Shown: positions 13,700 to 24,900 of the stretch, in pieces | Layout: each line of letters begins with the position of its first letter | Numbering within the stretch: the first letter of the stretch is position 1 | Source of the DNA: Euwallacea fornicatus | Lineage: Eukaryota; Arthropoda; Insecta; Coleoptera; Curculionidae | Reading direction: 5' to 3' | Assembly (NCBI RefSeq): GCF_040115645.1 | Contig: NC_089552.1 | Location: 4,216,001 to 4,280,000, forward strand | DNA: 64,000 nucleotides | The notes under the pieces: generated by a model | Database searches by the model: none | What the model was told of the DNA's origin: nothing | The model's input: only the letters and a program-made list of their open reading frames with translations | Made by a program: the position numbers and the translations under genes

Positions 13700-15880
13700 C
13701 AAAATGTTGTTTAATTGTATTTATTACATATCTTCGTAGGCATAATATTATACGTGTTTAAGGATTTTTTTAATATCGAATTTATGAAAGTTATAAACGT
13801 GTCGCAATACTTTTTACAAGCGCTGTATAAAGGAATAATAAAAGTTTGACCCGAGGCATAACCGAAAATGTCCATACACTACCACTGGGAAGTTGTTAGC
13901 TAGCTTGTTAAAATCCAGCTGCGTCAGCATTGTGAATTTACAATGAACACTGGTTTTAATTTGTTCGGTACTGACCAGTGTCCAGTACGTCAAACTGGTT
14001 TTCACCCTTCAGCTCTACCGAACCAAGTTTTCAATAATGAGGCAACAAAAGAGTGTAACATAGTCAAATAACATAAAATTCCATAAATGTGTACGCAAAG
14101 AGCAAAATACGTCGAACGATTATTCAACAATTATTATATATTTAGTGCCCTGCTTTCGCAATTTATGAGATATATTACTTACGAAGATACGATTTTAAAG
14201 GTGGAGATTTCACATTTCTCACAATCCGGCTGCCGCAGGGGTTGTTCGTAAGATTTAGCGGAATCAGAACGTTTTAAAGTGCTAAGTCTGGTTAATTAGG
14301 GGCGCAATTCCGCACACCTGTTTACTTCTATTAAATTTGTTGCCAGCGAAATCTTAAGAAAGTGCTGAAAACGTACAAGGGACTGTTTGCGTGTTGTCTG
14401 GAATGCGAGAGGCTCACAAAGGCGAGTTGTTCCGGAAGAACATGTTAACAGTAACTGCAAGCTTTCCCATAGGTAACCAAACAGATTTAGAGCATTGCTT
14501 TACTGCTTCAAGATTTACTGCTATACCTTCATTTGTGGGTTCACAAGTTACAGCATCTGGCTAATAAACGATTGGCTTTTAATGTAGTCAAATAAAAATT
14601 TTTTCTGACCTGGAGGATCAGCATACAAATTCATATATATATTTACACCGGTAATTGGCGAAAGCGCTTAATAGAGCATTGTTCGAAAGAGGCAATGGGA
14701 AAAATTTAGAAATTTTGGCTCAAGGCATGATTGCACGAGATGCTCAATTTCAAACAAAATTCCACATCCACAATGATTGCTTAAACAGGAGTTTGCAAAA
14801 AAATATAGCTGTACAATGTCCGCTTTAGTTTTAAATATAAAAAAATAATAGGGTGGAAACTTAGTCAACTACAGGTAACGAAAATTACTTGATTGGCCTA
14901 ACTTAAAATTTTTATTTAAATTTTTGGTCAGTTAGTCAATCTTTAAGAACCTCTATATTTTGTTATATTAATATTTGGCAGTTGACTGCATGGAAACAAA
15001 AAAAAACGTCTTTGATGACCATCCACAAAACTTTTATCACACTTTATGCTAACCCAAGGATCATTTTCAGCTCTAGGGAGAGAATATCATTAACGCATAA
15101 CGTTAACTTTCATCTCTAGGGATGAAAGTTTCACAGTGACACGTGAACGCAGCCCGCCATTCATAGGAGCATTGTTAGTATGCGAGTGACCTACTCAAAA
15201 AAAAAGTAGATTATTTTCATTTTCTTTCATATTTAGTGCAATGTTGCCATAAGTTTGAAAACGTAAGTTCTAGAAGATTTTGCATTCTTTACTTATTCTC
15301 TTAGAAAAACAATTTGATTTATTTTTCAATTTTTAATTAGAATTATTTTATTGCCATTTATTTCACATAGCAATGGATGACTAATAACTACGTCTTACCT
15401 ATGATGGGTTGTAGATTTGCTACTTCAAAATTCAAGGCTTCGCTATGTTAAACTAAGAAATTATTAAAAAATTAAAATAACATTTAGGTTTAGACTATTC
15501 AAGAAAATGCAGTAAAAAAATTGTTACTTAAGACCATTTGCCTTGTTTTACTAACTCTGAACACTATTATTTCTTATGGTCTAAAGCCAAAATTTCGTCA
15601 TTTCTTTCCGTCGATATCTCGAGAAATACTCTCCGAGCTGTATTTTGAATTCGAAAAGCATAATGTTATACATCAAATCAAAGGAAATTTTGCCCTTTTC
15701 CTAATTCCCTATGATTCATACATAATATAAAAGTAAAGTACCATATTGAGTTCGCTTTCTGTTAAACTAGAAACTATGTCAAATTGATTTTATATGGAAA
15801 TTGAGCATTTAGACTCAAATGTTTAAATTTTGCTTTATGCTACTTACAAATAATTCTATGTTAACCGATATCGTAAATAT
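13700..15880. other. Non-coding stretch with an island at about 14210-14460
   Basis: No gene is recognised. The block at 14210-14460 is less AT-rich than its surroundings and has no open frame worth naming. Confidence 0.35.
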
Positions 15881-15888
15881 CCGATATA

Positions 15889-17417
15889 CACTAGTGGTCA
15901 TAATTATAGCAACTTTTAAACATTTTAAATAAAATGTATCTATTCGGCTAAACCCAATATACGTTTTTATATTATTTATCTTCCACAACCGTTGATGTTT
16001 AAAATGCATCCAAACAAAATATCAACAATTCCTATAAGAAACTATTAAAACATATTTTTTCAATACCGGACAAACATATAGCAACTCTTGGAATTTTAAA
16101 ATTTCACTTGATTTCTAGACTTGTGTGTTTAAAGACGTTTTATATTATGGTTTCATTATGGGTCGAGGTAAAACAATCTCATTAGAGATCAGGAAGATTA
16201 TCAATGAGCGGTGTAAAAGTGGCGAACGGCAAAGCGAGATTGTAAAGAGTTTGGGAATGCATAAGTCAATTGTATCTCGTATTATTTACAAATTCAGACA
16301 AACAGGAAGTGAAGCAGCTGAAAAAATTTCAGGACGCACAAGGAAAACTACAAAAAGAACTGGTAAATGGATAATTCGAATGTTTCAAAAAAATCCATTT
16401 CTATCATCCACTCATATAAAATCACATTTAGAGGAAACGGGCCTAGCTCATATCAGTTCCAAGACCATAAGAAGGAAATTAGTGGAAAATTGATTATTTG
16501 GTAGGCGACCAGCGAAAAAACCATTGCTGTCTAAGAAGAACGTGAAAGCCCGACTTTAGTTTGCGCAGAATTACCAACGCTGGACATCTGAACAGTAGAA
16601 ATTGGTAGTTTTCAGCGATGAGTCCAAATTTAACTTATTTAAAAGTGATGGCCCATCATACGTTAGACGACCCAAAGGCGCAAAGTTGCAAAAAAAGTTT
16701 GTTTTACCAACCGTCAAACATGGAGGAGGTTCGATTATGTTTTGGGGTTATTTCTCTGGTTTTAGCATGGGTCCGCTTCACAAAATAGAAGGTCCCATGA
16801 ATCGATTCATGTACCGAGATATCCTCAGGAATCATTTACAACCATTTCTTCAAGAAACCATGCCACTAAGAAGCATTTTCCAACAAGATAATGACCCCAA
16901 ACATAAATCGAAACTTGTTTCAGAATGGTTTAGAGAGGAAAGGATAGAAGTTTTTGCTTGGCTATCGCAATCTCCCGATCTCGATTTCATAGAAAATTTG
17001 TGGAAATATGTGGATAATAAAATTCGGAATACATATTCCAATTTACAGGATTTATTTCAGGCACTTCAAGAAGCCTGGAAGAGTATTGATAACAATTACG
17101 TCAACAATTTAATAAATTCAATGCCACGAAGACGTGCAGAAGTTATTCAGCAGCGAGGGTATTATACAAAATATTAATTATTGAACAATTCTCTTGTAAT
17201 TTGTTGAAGTTTTATTACTCTTTTTAATTATTTCGTCTAGGTCGAAATGAATATATTTTTTTATTTTTGTATACAAATTATTAGTGTTTCATTGTTATAT
17301 ACTTCTATCATCAACAGTCGTTGTAGAATCATATTTTCAAAACCTATTTTGAATTTAGGCTGTTAAGTCTAAATTATTTGAAATTTTAAGAAGTTGCTAT
17401 AATTTTGACCACTACTG
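15889..17417 (+). mobile_element. Tc1-type DNA transposon, nearly complete
   Basis: The left end at 15889 begins CACTAGTGGTCATAATTATA. The right end at 17417, read as reverse complement, begins CAGTAGTGGTCAAAATTATA. The two are near-identical terminal inverted repeats of at least 27 bp, and both are flanked by TA (15887-15888 and 17418-17419), the expected target duplication. A second copy of the inner repeat, TATAGCAACTCTTGG, lies at 16077-16091, about 190 bp inside the left end, and is followed by a TTTTAAAATTTC motif. The right end carries the same pair of motifs close together. This resembles the IR/DR layout of some Tc1 relatives. The transposase gene lies inside in the plus orientation. 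The element is about 1.53 kb, a normal Tc1 size. Confidence 0.9.
16158..17177 (+). pseudogene. Tc1 transposase with three in-frame stops
   Basis: This would catalyse cut-and-paste movement of the surrounding Tc1 element. It is one uninterrupted frame of 340 codons from MGRGKTISLEIRK to RRRAEVIQQRGYYTKY, the usual length of a Tc1 transposase, with no frameshift but three nonsense codons: TGA 16491-16493, TAG 16557-16559 and TAG 16596-16598. The N-terminal third is the paired-like helix-turn-helix DNA-binding region (SGERQSEIVKSLGMHKSIVS). The catalytic DD34E residues are all present: Asp154 in FSDESKF, Asp244 in FQQDNDPKH and Glu279 in FIENLW, with exactly 34 residues between the last two. The motif before the Glu reads SPDLDFIENLW where SPDLNPIENLW is usual. 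The start at 16158 is preferred over 16125 because MGRGK matches the usual family start. It cannot make a full protein unless stops are read through. Confidence 0.9.
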
Positions 17418-17421
17418 TATA

Positions 17422-19839
17422 CAGGGTGAGTCTTCAGTAATGGGACACAGAGCAACGATGGATTTATGACATCAAAATAATGCAATATAGCTAAATTTAT
17501 GTTATACCAAAAGTTGATAATAACTGAGATACAGGGTGCCAAAGTTGAAAAATGAAATCAAATTTTCTTTAATATCTCTGGAACAATTCGGGCTAATTTC
17601 ACGAAATTTCTTATATAGGGGTTTTTGGAGATGATCAATTCAAATTTATCGACGATTTCGGTGTATCTTCTAGAGGGCGCCACAATCGACAATTAGGAGT
17701 CATTTAAACCATTTAAACTTTTTTGTGCCACGGCGTATATCATTTTGTCCTCATAAAATTTGTTCCCCTACCTTTTCTAGTTAAAAAAGTTATACCTCAT
17801 TGGTGTCGCTAGGAGCGACGGTTTTCGAGAAATTCAATTAAATAACTTAAATTCCCATTTTTTCTACTTGTTGACATGTAACAACAAAATTTTTTTGTAT
17901 TGTTAAAAAAGCACAAAGATTATATGAAAACAATTTAATACCGTAGTTGGTCTTTTATTGATATATTTATTTAAGCTCCAAACGAATATTTTAACAATAA
18001 CTAAAAAAATTAGAAATTAAACATATCTTCCTGTGACAATAAATGTTCGACGTGTCCACCATTTACTTGGATACATTTTGCAATTCTTTTACAGAACGAC
18101 CTCTTTATTTTAAATAGCAATTGTTCATTTCGAAATAATGTAGCTGCATTTTGAATTTTGTTTCATAATTTTTCAGGTGTATTTATTGTATTTTGGTAAA
18201 CGGAAGATTTCATGTAACCCCATACACAAAAGTCCATGGATTGAAGTCGGGACTCCGTGGGGGCCAGGGTATTTCAAATCCACGTCCTATACAACGATTG
18301 GCAAAACGTGTACTTAAGAAATTCCTTACTGGACGGGAAAAATGTACGGGTGCGCCGTCTTGCATAAAAAACATTACTTGCCTTAAATTCAGAAGCACAT
18401 CATCAAGAAGGTTCCCTAGTTCATTTTGGAGGAACTCTAAGTACAGAGGACCATTCAATTTGGGTGGTAATACATAGGGTCCTACGAAATAGTTGTCAAT
18501 AATCCCGCACCAAACATTTATTTTAAATTCGTGCTGAAAGTGGCGTTCAGTAGTTAGGTGAGGGTTTTCTGTGTCCCATGCATGTTTGTTACGGTGGTTA
18601 ATTATACCTCGACGGGTAAAAGTTGCCTCATCTGTAAAGAAGACCTTATTTAAAAACAGTGGATCTTCATTCTGGCACATCCGAAAGAAGTTACAAAATT
18701 GCAATCTCGCTTGAAGATCGACTTCACATAAATTTTGAACCGGCGTAAAATGGTACGGGTACAGTTTCTCTTTATGAAAAATTCGCACTACTGATTTTTG
18801 ACTTACTCCTGCACGTGCTACCATACGCCTTGTACTTATTTCTGGGTTATCAACAACGCCTTCTAGAATTTCTTCTTCTTGCTCTGATGTAATAATTTTC
18901 GGGCGTCCAACGGTGTTTTTTTTATGTTGAAATGAGCCGATCTCACCCAATCGATCGTAAATTCTTTTAAACGTTTTAAAATTTGGTTGTTGGCGATTTG
19001 GGTACATTTCGAAATAACGTTGACAAGTTTGACGCCCGTTATAATTTTCTTGAGCGTATACACACACCATATCTCTCATTTCAACATTAGAATAATTATT
19101 ATGTCTCGGCATTTTAATTAAATTGTAAATTTATTTAAACTTTAAACTTTTTTACTTTACAAACACAATGCAGTAAAACTGAATATTAGTTTGACATATG
19201 TTATCATTCATTTGTTATATCATAGACTACTAAGATAAAGTAACGTCGTAATTTTTTTAGTTATTATTAAAATATTCGTTTGGAGCTTAAATAAATATAT
19301 CAATAAAAGACCAACTACGGTATTAAATTGTTTTCATATAATCTTTGTGCTTTTTTAACAATACAAAAAAATTTTGTTGTTACATGTCAACAAGTAGAAA
19401 AAATGGGAATTTAAGTTATTTAATTGAATTTCTCGAAAACCGTCGCTCCTAGCGACACCAATGAGGTATAACTTTTTTAACTAGAAAAGGTAGGGGAACA
19501 AATTTTATGAGGACAAAATTACATACGCCGTGGCACAAAAAAGTTTAAATTGTTTAAATGACTCCTAATTGTCGATTGTGGCGCCCTCTAGAAGATACAC
19601 CGAAATCGTCGATAAATTTGAATTGATCATCTCCAAAAACCCCTATATAAGAAATTTCGTGAAATTAGCCCGAATTGTTCCAGAGATATTAAAGAAAATT
19701 TGATTTCATTTTTCAACTTTGGCACCCTGTATCTCAGTTATTATCAACTTTTGGTATAACATAAATTTAGCTATATTGCATTATTTTGATGTCATAAATC
19801 CATCGTTGCTCTGTGTCCCATTACTTAAGACTCACCCTG
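17422..19839 (-). mobile_element. 2.4-kb mariner-superfamily element with very long terminal inverted repeats
   Basis: The left arm (17422-18012) and the right arm (19249-19839) are near-identical reverse complements of about 590 bp. Both ends start CAGGGTGAGTCTT and both are flanked by TATA. The arms close right at the transposase stop codon on one side and about 135 bp before its start on the other. Typical mariner elements have repeats of about 30 bp, so these arms are exceptional. The element sits immediately beside the Tc1 element, whose own TA (17418-17419) touches it. Arm-to-arm differences are few, for example one base in the AGTCTTCAGTAAT block, which suggests a fairly recent insertion or ongoing gene conversion between arms. 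Confidence 0.9.
18010..19112 (-). pseudogene. Transposase of the long-TIR element (frameshift and stop)
   Basis: The transposase starts at MPRHNNYSNVEMRDMV. Its N-terminal helix-turn-helix region contains CQRYFEMYPNRQQPNFKTF, the signature of the DUF4817-type domain known from insect mariner-like transposases. A second helix-turn-helix follows (ISTRRMVARAGVSQKSVVR). The catalytic Asp residues are D161 (FFTDEATF) and D252 (FMQDGAPVHF). A one-base deletion near 18237 breaks the frame just after SPDFNP (D289). The next frame supplies MDFCVWGYMKSSVY, placing the third Asp 41 residues after the second. A TGA at 18163-18165 interrupts the tail, which ends HVEHLLSQEDMFNF plus stop at 18010-18012. 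The total is 1,103 bp, one short of 368 codons. The 300-codon open frame is therefore a truncated reading of the real protein. The catalytic-tail damage should inactivate it. Confidence 0.9.
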
Positions 19840-19845
19840 TATATT

Positions 19846-20600
19846 TACATTATTGTGTCGAGGCCACATTTAACCAACAAAACAGGAACAAAATGGCAAC
19901 TTCTTGTTTTCAACAATTTTATGTCAAACCGGGAAGACTTTGGTGATTTTCGTGTTTAATATCTGTTTTGTTTGCAAATTTCGCAACATTTTTTAATCCT
20001 GTCTGTTGTCGGTAATTATCAAAAGGTTTTTGTATTGTTCTCTATATTGAAAATTGTGTCGTTCCATTGTGGAGGAAAATATCGTTTTTTTTTCGTAAAT
20101 GTTTACTTAGTATCAATTGCAAAAGTTGAGCGAAAATATAGAGAACTTGACAGTTGAATAAACTTCTAAATTAACAGAACTGCACTGAGAAACATTGTTT
20201 AAAAGACCTCCCCAGACAATGCAATTTTGTCTTCGCGAATATCTTCCACTGGTGCGTTCCTGACTCTTTGAAATGCAATTCTAACTGTTTTGACCGAAAA
20301 TCGCCATTCTTTTCGTTTTATTTTCAATAAAACATAATATTAACCAGCCATTAACAGAAACTCTTCGTAGTGTTCTCCTTGAGCATCACGAACACGATGA
20401 GGAAACATTTTTTGCATTTCCAATGCGAGAGTCCAGGTTCCAGTGTTACGAAAGTAAATTTGAAATTTATTACTCAATGTTGCTGTTTTGTCTGGAATGA
20501 ACAAATTGCGGTATGGATGTGGCCTCGATATCATTTCATTACAAAAAAGGTAATCTAAATGTTGGAATTTTTTGCATTTATGCAGAAGTAGGTACAATGA
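19846..20600. other. Non-coding stretch
   Basis: I see no gene. Short frames of 60-85 codons on both strands have no motif. Confidence 0.4.
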
Positions 20601-20604
20601 TCAC

Positions 20605-20830
20605 GAAGAGAGTAATGAAATTACAAAATGTAAATTTTCAAACAAATTCGCTTTGCACCTGTTCCCCTGATTGCAAATGATTATTACAGATAAAGAGAAT
20701 GAAATTGAGCTTAATTACCAGTAAATAAAGCAGATAAATTAAGAAATAAAACAAAAAATTCGATTAGGTTTTGAAATGTGAGTCGCAGCCAACATGTAGC
20801 ACAAATGAATATAAAACTGATTGATTGTTT
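20605..20830 (+). repeat. Dispersed repeat, copy 1
   Basis: This shares a colinear series of blocks with 38955-39180: AAATTACAAAATG, GATTGCAAATGATTATTA versus GATTGCAATTGATTATTA, then GAGAATGRAATTGAG, then AAATAAAACAAA, then GCCAACAT and ATTGATT. The copies are diverged and neither end is defined. No protein is encoded. Confidence 0.55.
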
Positions 20831-21427
20831 CTGCGTAAACGATAAAATGTCCAAACAATAAAGAAAGCATTCTATTTAAATGTAGAAAACAGTTTTTTTC
20901 TTTTTTAATATTTAAAAAATTCCTGTTGCTTCCGGAGATATCCGGAAAAACCTGGAAAATTGCATTTTCGTTTAAATTTTATATACTGAATTCTAGAAAA
21001 GCTTAAAAATGGAAACTACTTCCTTAAGGTTCTCTTTTACTAGCTGCGACATGAAAATTACTTTTGCAAAATACTCAATGTTTCTATTACTTTCCTGATA
21101 CGTTCTTCTTTAAGTTTCGTTCAAGTGTAATTGGCGCCGATGAAAGATAAATCGTCACGTCCCTCACTCCCAGTTTCAATATACCTCAAAGGAATAACAC
21201 AAAAAAACATCATCAATTGAAAATTAACTGAATTACAGCTAAACACTCAGACGGTCAAAATTAAATTTTCACTGGATTTTGGGTATCAATAAATCTATTC
21301 TGATTGGTACTTGTCAGTCATTCATCAAGAGTAGCTTCACTAGGGCATTAAATCTAGTAATGATTTTACATGAAACCACCTGTGGTCTGAGGCGTTAAAG
21401 AAAAGCATTACATGAAGATCATAAGTA

Positions 21428-21943
21428 CAGGGTGTAACGTATCATCAAGAGGAGATTTGGAAAGGGGGAGGGGGCGATAATACTCTGCAAAGTAATAAAA
21501 AATATTAGTAGATCCATGGTCAAAAACGTATCATTTTTGATATACACGGTTCCTCACAACGCGTTTCGTCAAAATCGTCGATAGCTATCTTAAGGGTGTT
21601 GTGCTTTTTAGGGCCAGTATGTTTTGTAAGTTTTTTGAAACACCCTGTATGAACTCGGATAGCAAATTTCCATTCGTTCTTCACTTCTTCAGCTTTTTAA
21701 TATCTAGCATTATTTTCGTGTCTTATCGTTTTCCTAAAATTTGAAAAAATAACAATCGATGTAAATTCGAGAAAGTTCAGTTTACATATGCCGCCCTGTA
21801 ATTTAGAACACCATGATCGAGTTTTGACCATTTTAATATATATTTTTTCAATTTTTGACATTTCGCAATTCCAAAAATTCAACTCAAGGCATACGCGAGA
21901 AAACCGCAAAATATGAGAAAAAAATTAAAATTTTGCCACCCTG
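21428..21943. mobile_element. Remnant(s) of short elements with CAGGGTG/CACCCTG ends
   Basis: TACAGGGTGT at 21426-21435 faces CACCCTGTA at 21641-21649, and a second CACCCTGTA lies at 21937-21945. These are the same terminal sequences as the complete elements at 17422-19839 and 35864-37066. The interior has no transposase and the arms do not extend into long inverted repeats that I can follow. I read it as one or two small, decayed non-autonomous insertions, possibly nested. Confidence 0.45.
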
Positions 21944-21949
21944 TATGTC

Positions 21950-24900
21950 GAAGATGGCGCTTTTTTAGCGGTGGATCTATTAGCATTTTTTCTATTATTT
22001 TACGAAGTGCTATCGGCAACTGAAATATCTACACGATTACGCATTACATCTTGTATTTCAAAATCTGGGACAATGCCGGGAAATTTTTCTTCGTGAAATA
22101 GATGTGAATCTATCTATCAAGAGTTGGATATAGTGCATTGGTATCGTGGATGTCCCATCCAGCCAAAATTCGCTATCGACATGAACTTTCCAAGAAAATC
22201 ATGACGAAGATGGTTTTGCCTAAGGCGGAAACATAACATTTTGGGGACACCAATTGGAGTTATTAGTAAAACCAGGTGCCACAAAGATGAAAATGAATTC
22301 TGAAGTTACAAACTTTAAACAAAGTTCAAGATTTTTAGTGACTCAACTTGGTCTTCTCAAGAAATCTCTTGTAAATTTATTTCAACCTAATGAGCACCTC
22401 TCTGTGTCGTCGATATCAAACAATCGCGCCAGTTTTAGGGCCCCGGGGCTCGTTTCTTTACCTCCTTGGGGCCCAACTTCATTTATATTATATAACAGTG
22501 CCACATTAGATATGCAAATGAACACGGGGCCGCGCCGCCGTTCCTCCAGGCAACATACTCAACTAATTGCCAACTTCTTAACATCGTTTATACTTACTTT
22601 GCTATGCCGTGCACGTTGCTTTGACAAATTTACTTCTCTATACCCATTCTCTATATTCTCCACACTCTAATATAATTTTATGTACGGTCTTGACAATAGA
22701 AATTGAGATATGTAGGTAGATTCATCGGGACAGCTTGAGATATAAAAGGATCGATTTTATTGCTTCGTGTTGCAAGCTGAAAATTTTTAATTCTCTTCTA
22801 ATTTGCCTTCTGGCACATTGCAGCCACTTTTTCCTGCGCTGCCTACCCCTAAAAAAACCAGTTGTCATTCCCACGATCTGACTTGTTCAACAGTGGACAT
22901 CGGGACAAGTCTGAGCGTCTTCAGGCCGTTTTACCCCTTTTCGCCCTAGCTGACCTTTGAAACTGGTTTTTCTTCTGGACATTTGAGTTATAAGGGTCAA
23001 TGACGAGCATATGCTCTTGGAATATTTTAAACGGATCAAGAAGTTAGTATTGAAAATTTCTTCGAAAACAGAGGAGTGTTGTGTGGTAGTTTGCGTGCTC
23101 CACATCCAGTTCCTAATCCCGTTAAAGTAAAACTACAGCTAATTGTATATTCCTAATGACGAAAGTTTGCAGCAAAATATACAGACGGTGCTAAAGTTTG
23201 ATTCGTTTCTAACTTTGTAATTTGAATTGTAACACAGACACCTACAGTTTATTTCTATAAACTTCACGTGCCTAACTTCACTGTAATTATAAACTATTTT
23301 ACTGAATTGTAACTTAAATTCGTTAGATTTCCAGGAGGCGAAATTACATTGTGGTTTATGTTATAATCTTTATTTGTTTTTAGAGCTACGACGTAAGTTT
23401 ATTATACCCAGAAACCAATAAAGCTGTTCTCGCAGGTAGGTAGCTTAACTGTTCTTAATCATTTGACATTTACTTCGGAACAGAACCCAAATATGAAGGT
23501 ACGAAAACAGGAGTGAAAACAAATTAATTTTGCTTCCCTATTACTATTTTAATGGAGTTATTTGGAACTCTAGTAATATCCAGGTCTGGGATTTACTCTG
23601 TAAAGAAGTTTATGAGTAATATCGGAAAGACGAGAGTCGACCCTTTCCGCCATGGGTCGAGCAGCAGGCTCGTTGCCGAACCGAGAAATTGCCATTTTGA
23701 AATTCTGTTAAACATCCAGACGCCACTCAAGTAAAATATACCATTTTAAGTTTAGGTGAAAGTTGGGAAATCGTGTTTCGATATAGCCACAGGGCACTTT
23801 AAATTTAGACTAGGTAATGAATTCAACATAAGTGGTTTAAAATTTTATTTAAAATTATTTCGTTAACGTTGGTGCTCAGTATCGACATATCATCTACATG
23901 AAAAAGTAGCAATCGAATGAACTAAATGCAAACGGAGAAACAATAGGAACCATAGTCCCCTACCGCGTCTATACTGACCCACTCAATGCAGGACATCACA
24001 ATCGTATTGTTTTGTTCACAGCAAAGTTGTGGCGTGACATCAGAGTTAAATGTCCTCTCGGATCGTCCAGAATCAGTAAAAACACAACCAGCCAGTTCGT
24101 TCGTTTTGAAACCCATAGAGGGATATCACTGGAAACTCACACGTTTTGAAGCTTCCTAAAGCATTTAATAGAATAATACTAGAACCAGTTCATCATCTAA
24201 CAAATTTGTTGAGAACCTGAAATTATCGTCACCTACTTTCTAGCAGAACCATCTTTTCAGATACACTTCCTGATGTTCTAGGTCATTATGCGACATTTCA
24301 ATACGCCTGAGCCTTAGGATCCTGAATGTAAGGTATATATTTGCCTTTTCTGCACAAAACTATTGAAGATCATTTACATATACAATAACACACTCAATAA
24401 TCGCTATAAAATTTTGGTGGGGAATCTTCGGTTTATAACATTTTTTTCTGGGACCGTATTCCGAAATGCGGTCAAAAATCCTTCAAATTTCCTCATTTTT
24501 GTCAACTTCTTTATAAATCCGATATTCACTGGGATTTTTATTAACTCAATTATAAACTATCATCCTGTATATGTAGGAACATGGACTCTCTCTCGCAAAT
24601 CCCAGAATATCCTCTTTTTTTTCAATATCCTCAAGTATTCTTGTTCACTCACATGACACATATAGTTTCCTTACACGTGGTGGAAGCGCCTCTCGGCCTA
24701 ATTAAAATCGCAATGATATTTCTTTGAGCAATCCTTCAGACGTTCGCGTGTGCGCAAGTCAAAAATAAACGATTTTCCCGTGAAAATTCCCTTATTTTCG
24801 CTAAGGCGTTTCTTATTTTCCTCTCAAGGCGGAGCGTCGAGAAAACGGCAAAGATGGCTGAAAAGCGCGCCGGGACGCGCGGCGCGGCGGCTCGCTTTTG

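Noticed and set aside
18193..18477. 94-codon plus-strand frame
   Set aside because: It is the antisense shadow of the transposase at 18010-19112.
22254..22670. 138-codon plus-strand frame
   Set aside because: No motif; it crosses a locally GC-richer patch and has no upstream or downstream exon support.
23922..24116. Minus-strand 64-codon frame containing CVFTDSGRSE, faintly like the first Asp block of a Tc1 transposase
   Set aside because: Only one short block resembles the family; the following Tc1 blocks (the GGGSVMVWG region and the later Asp and Glu motifs) cannot be found, so chance is likely.
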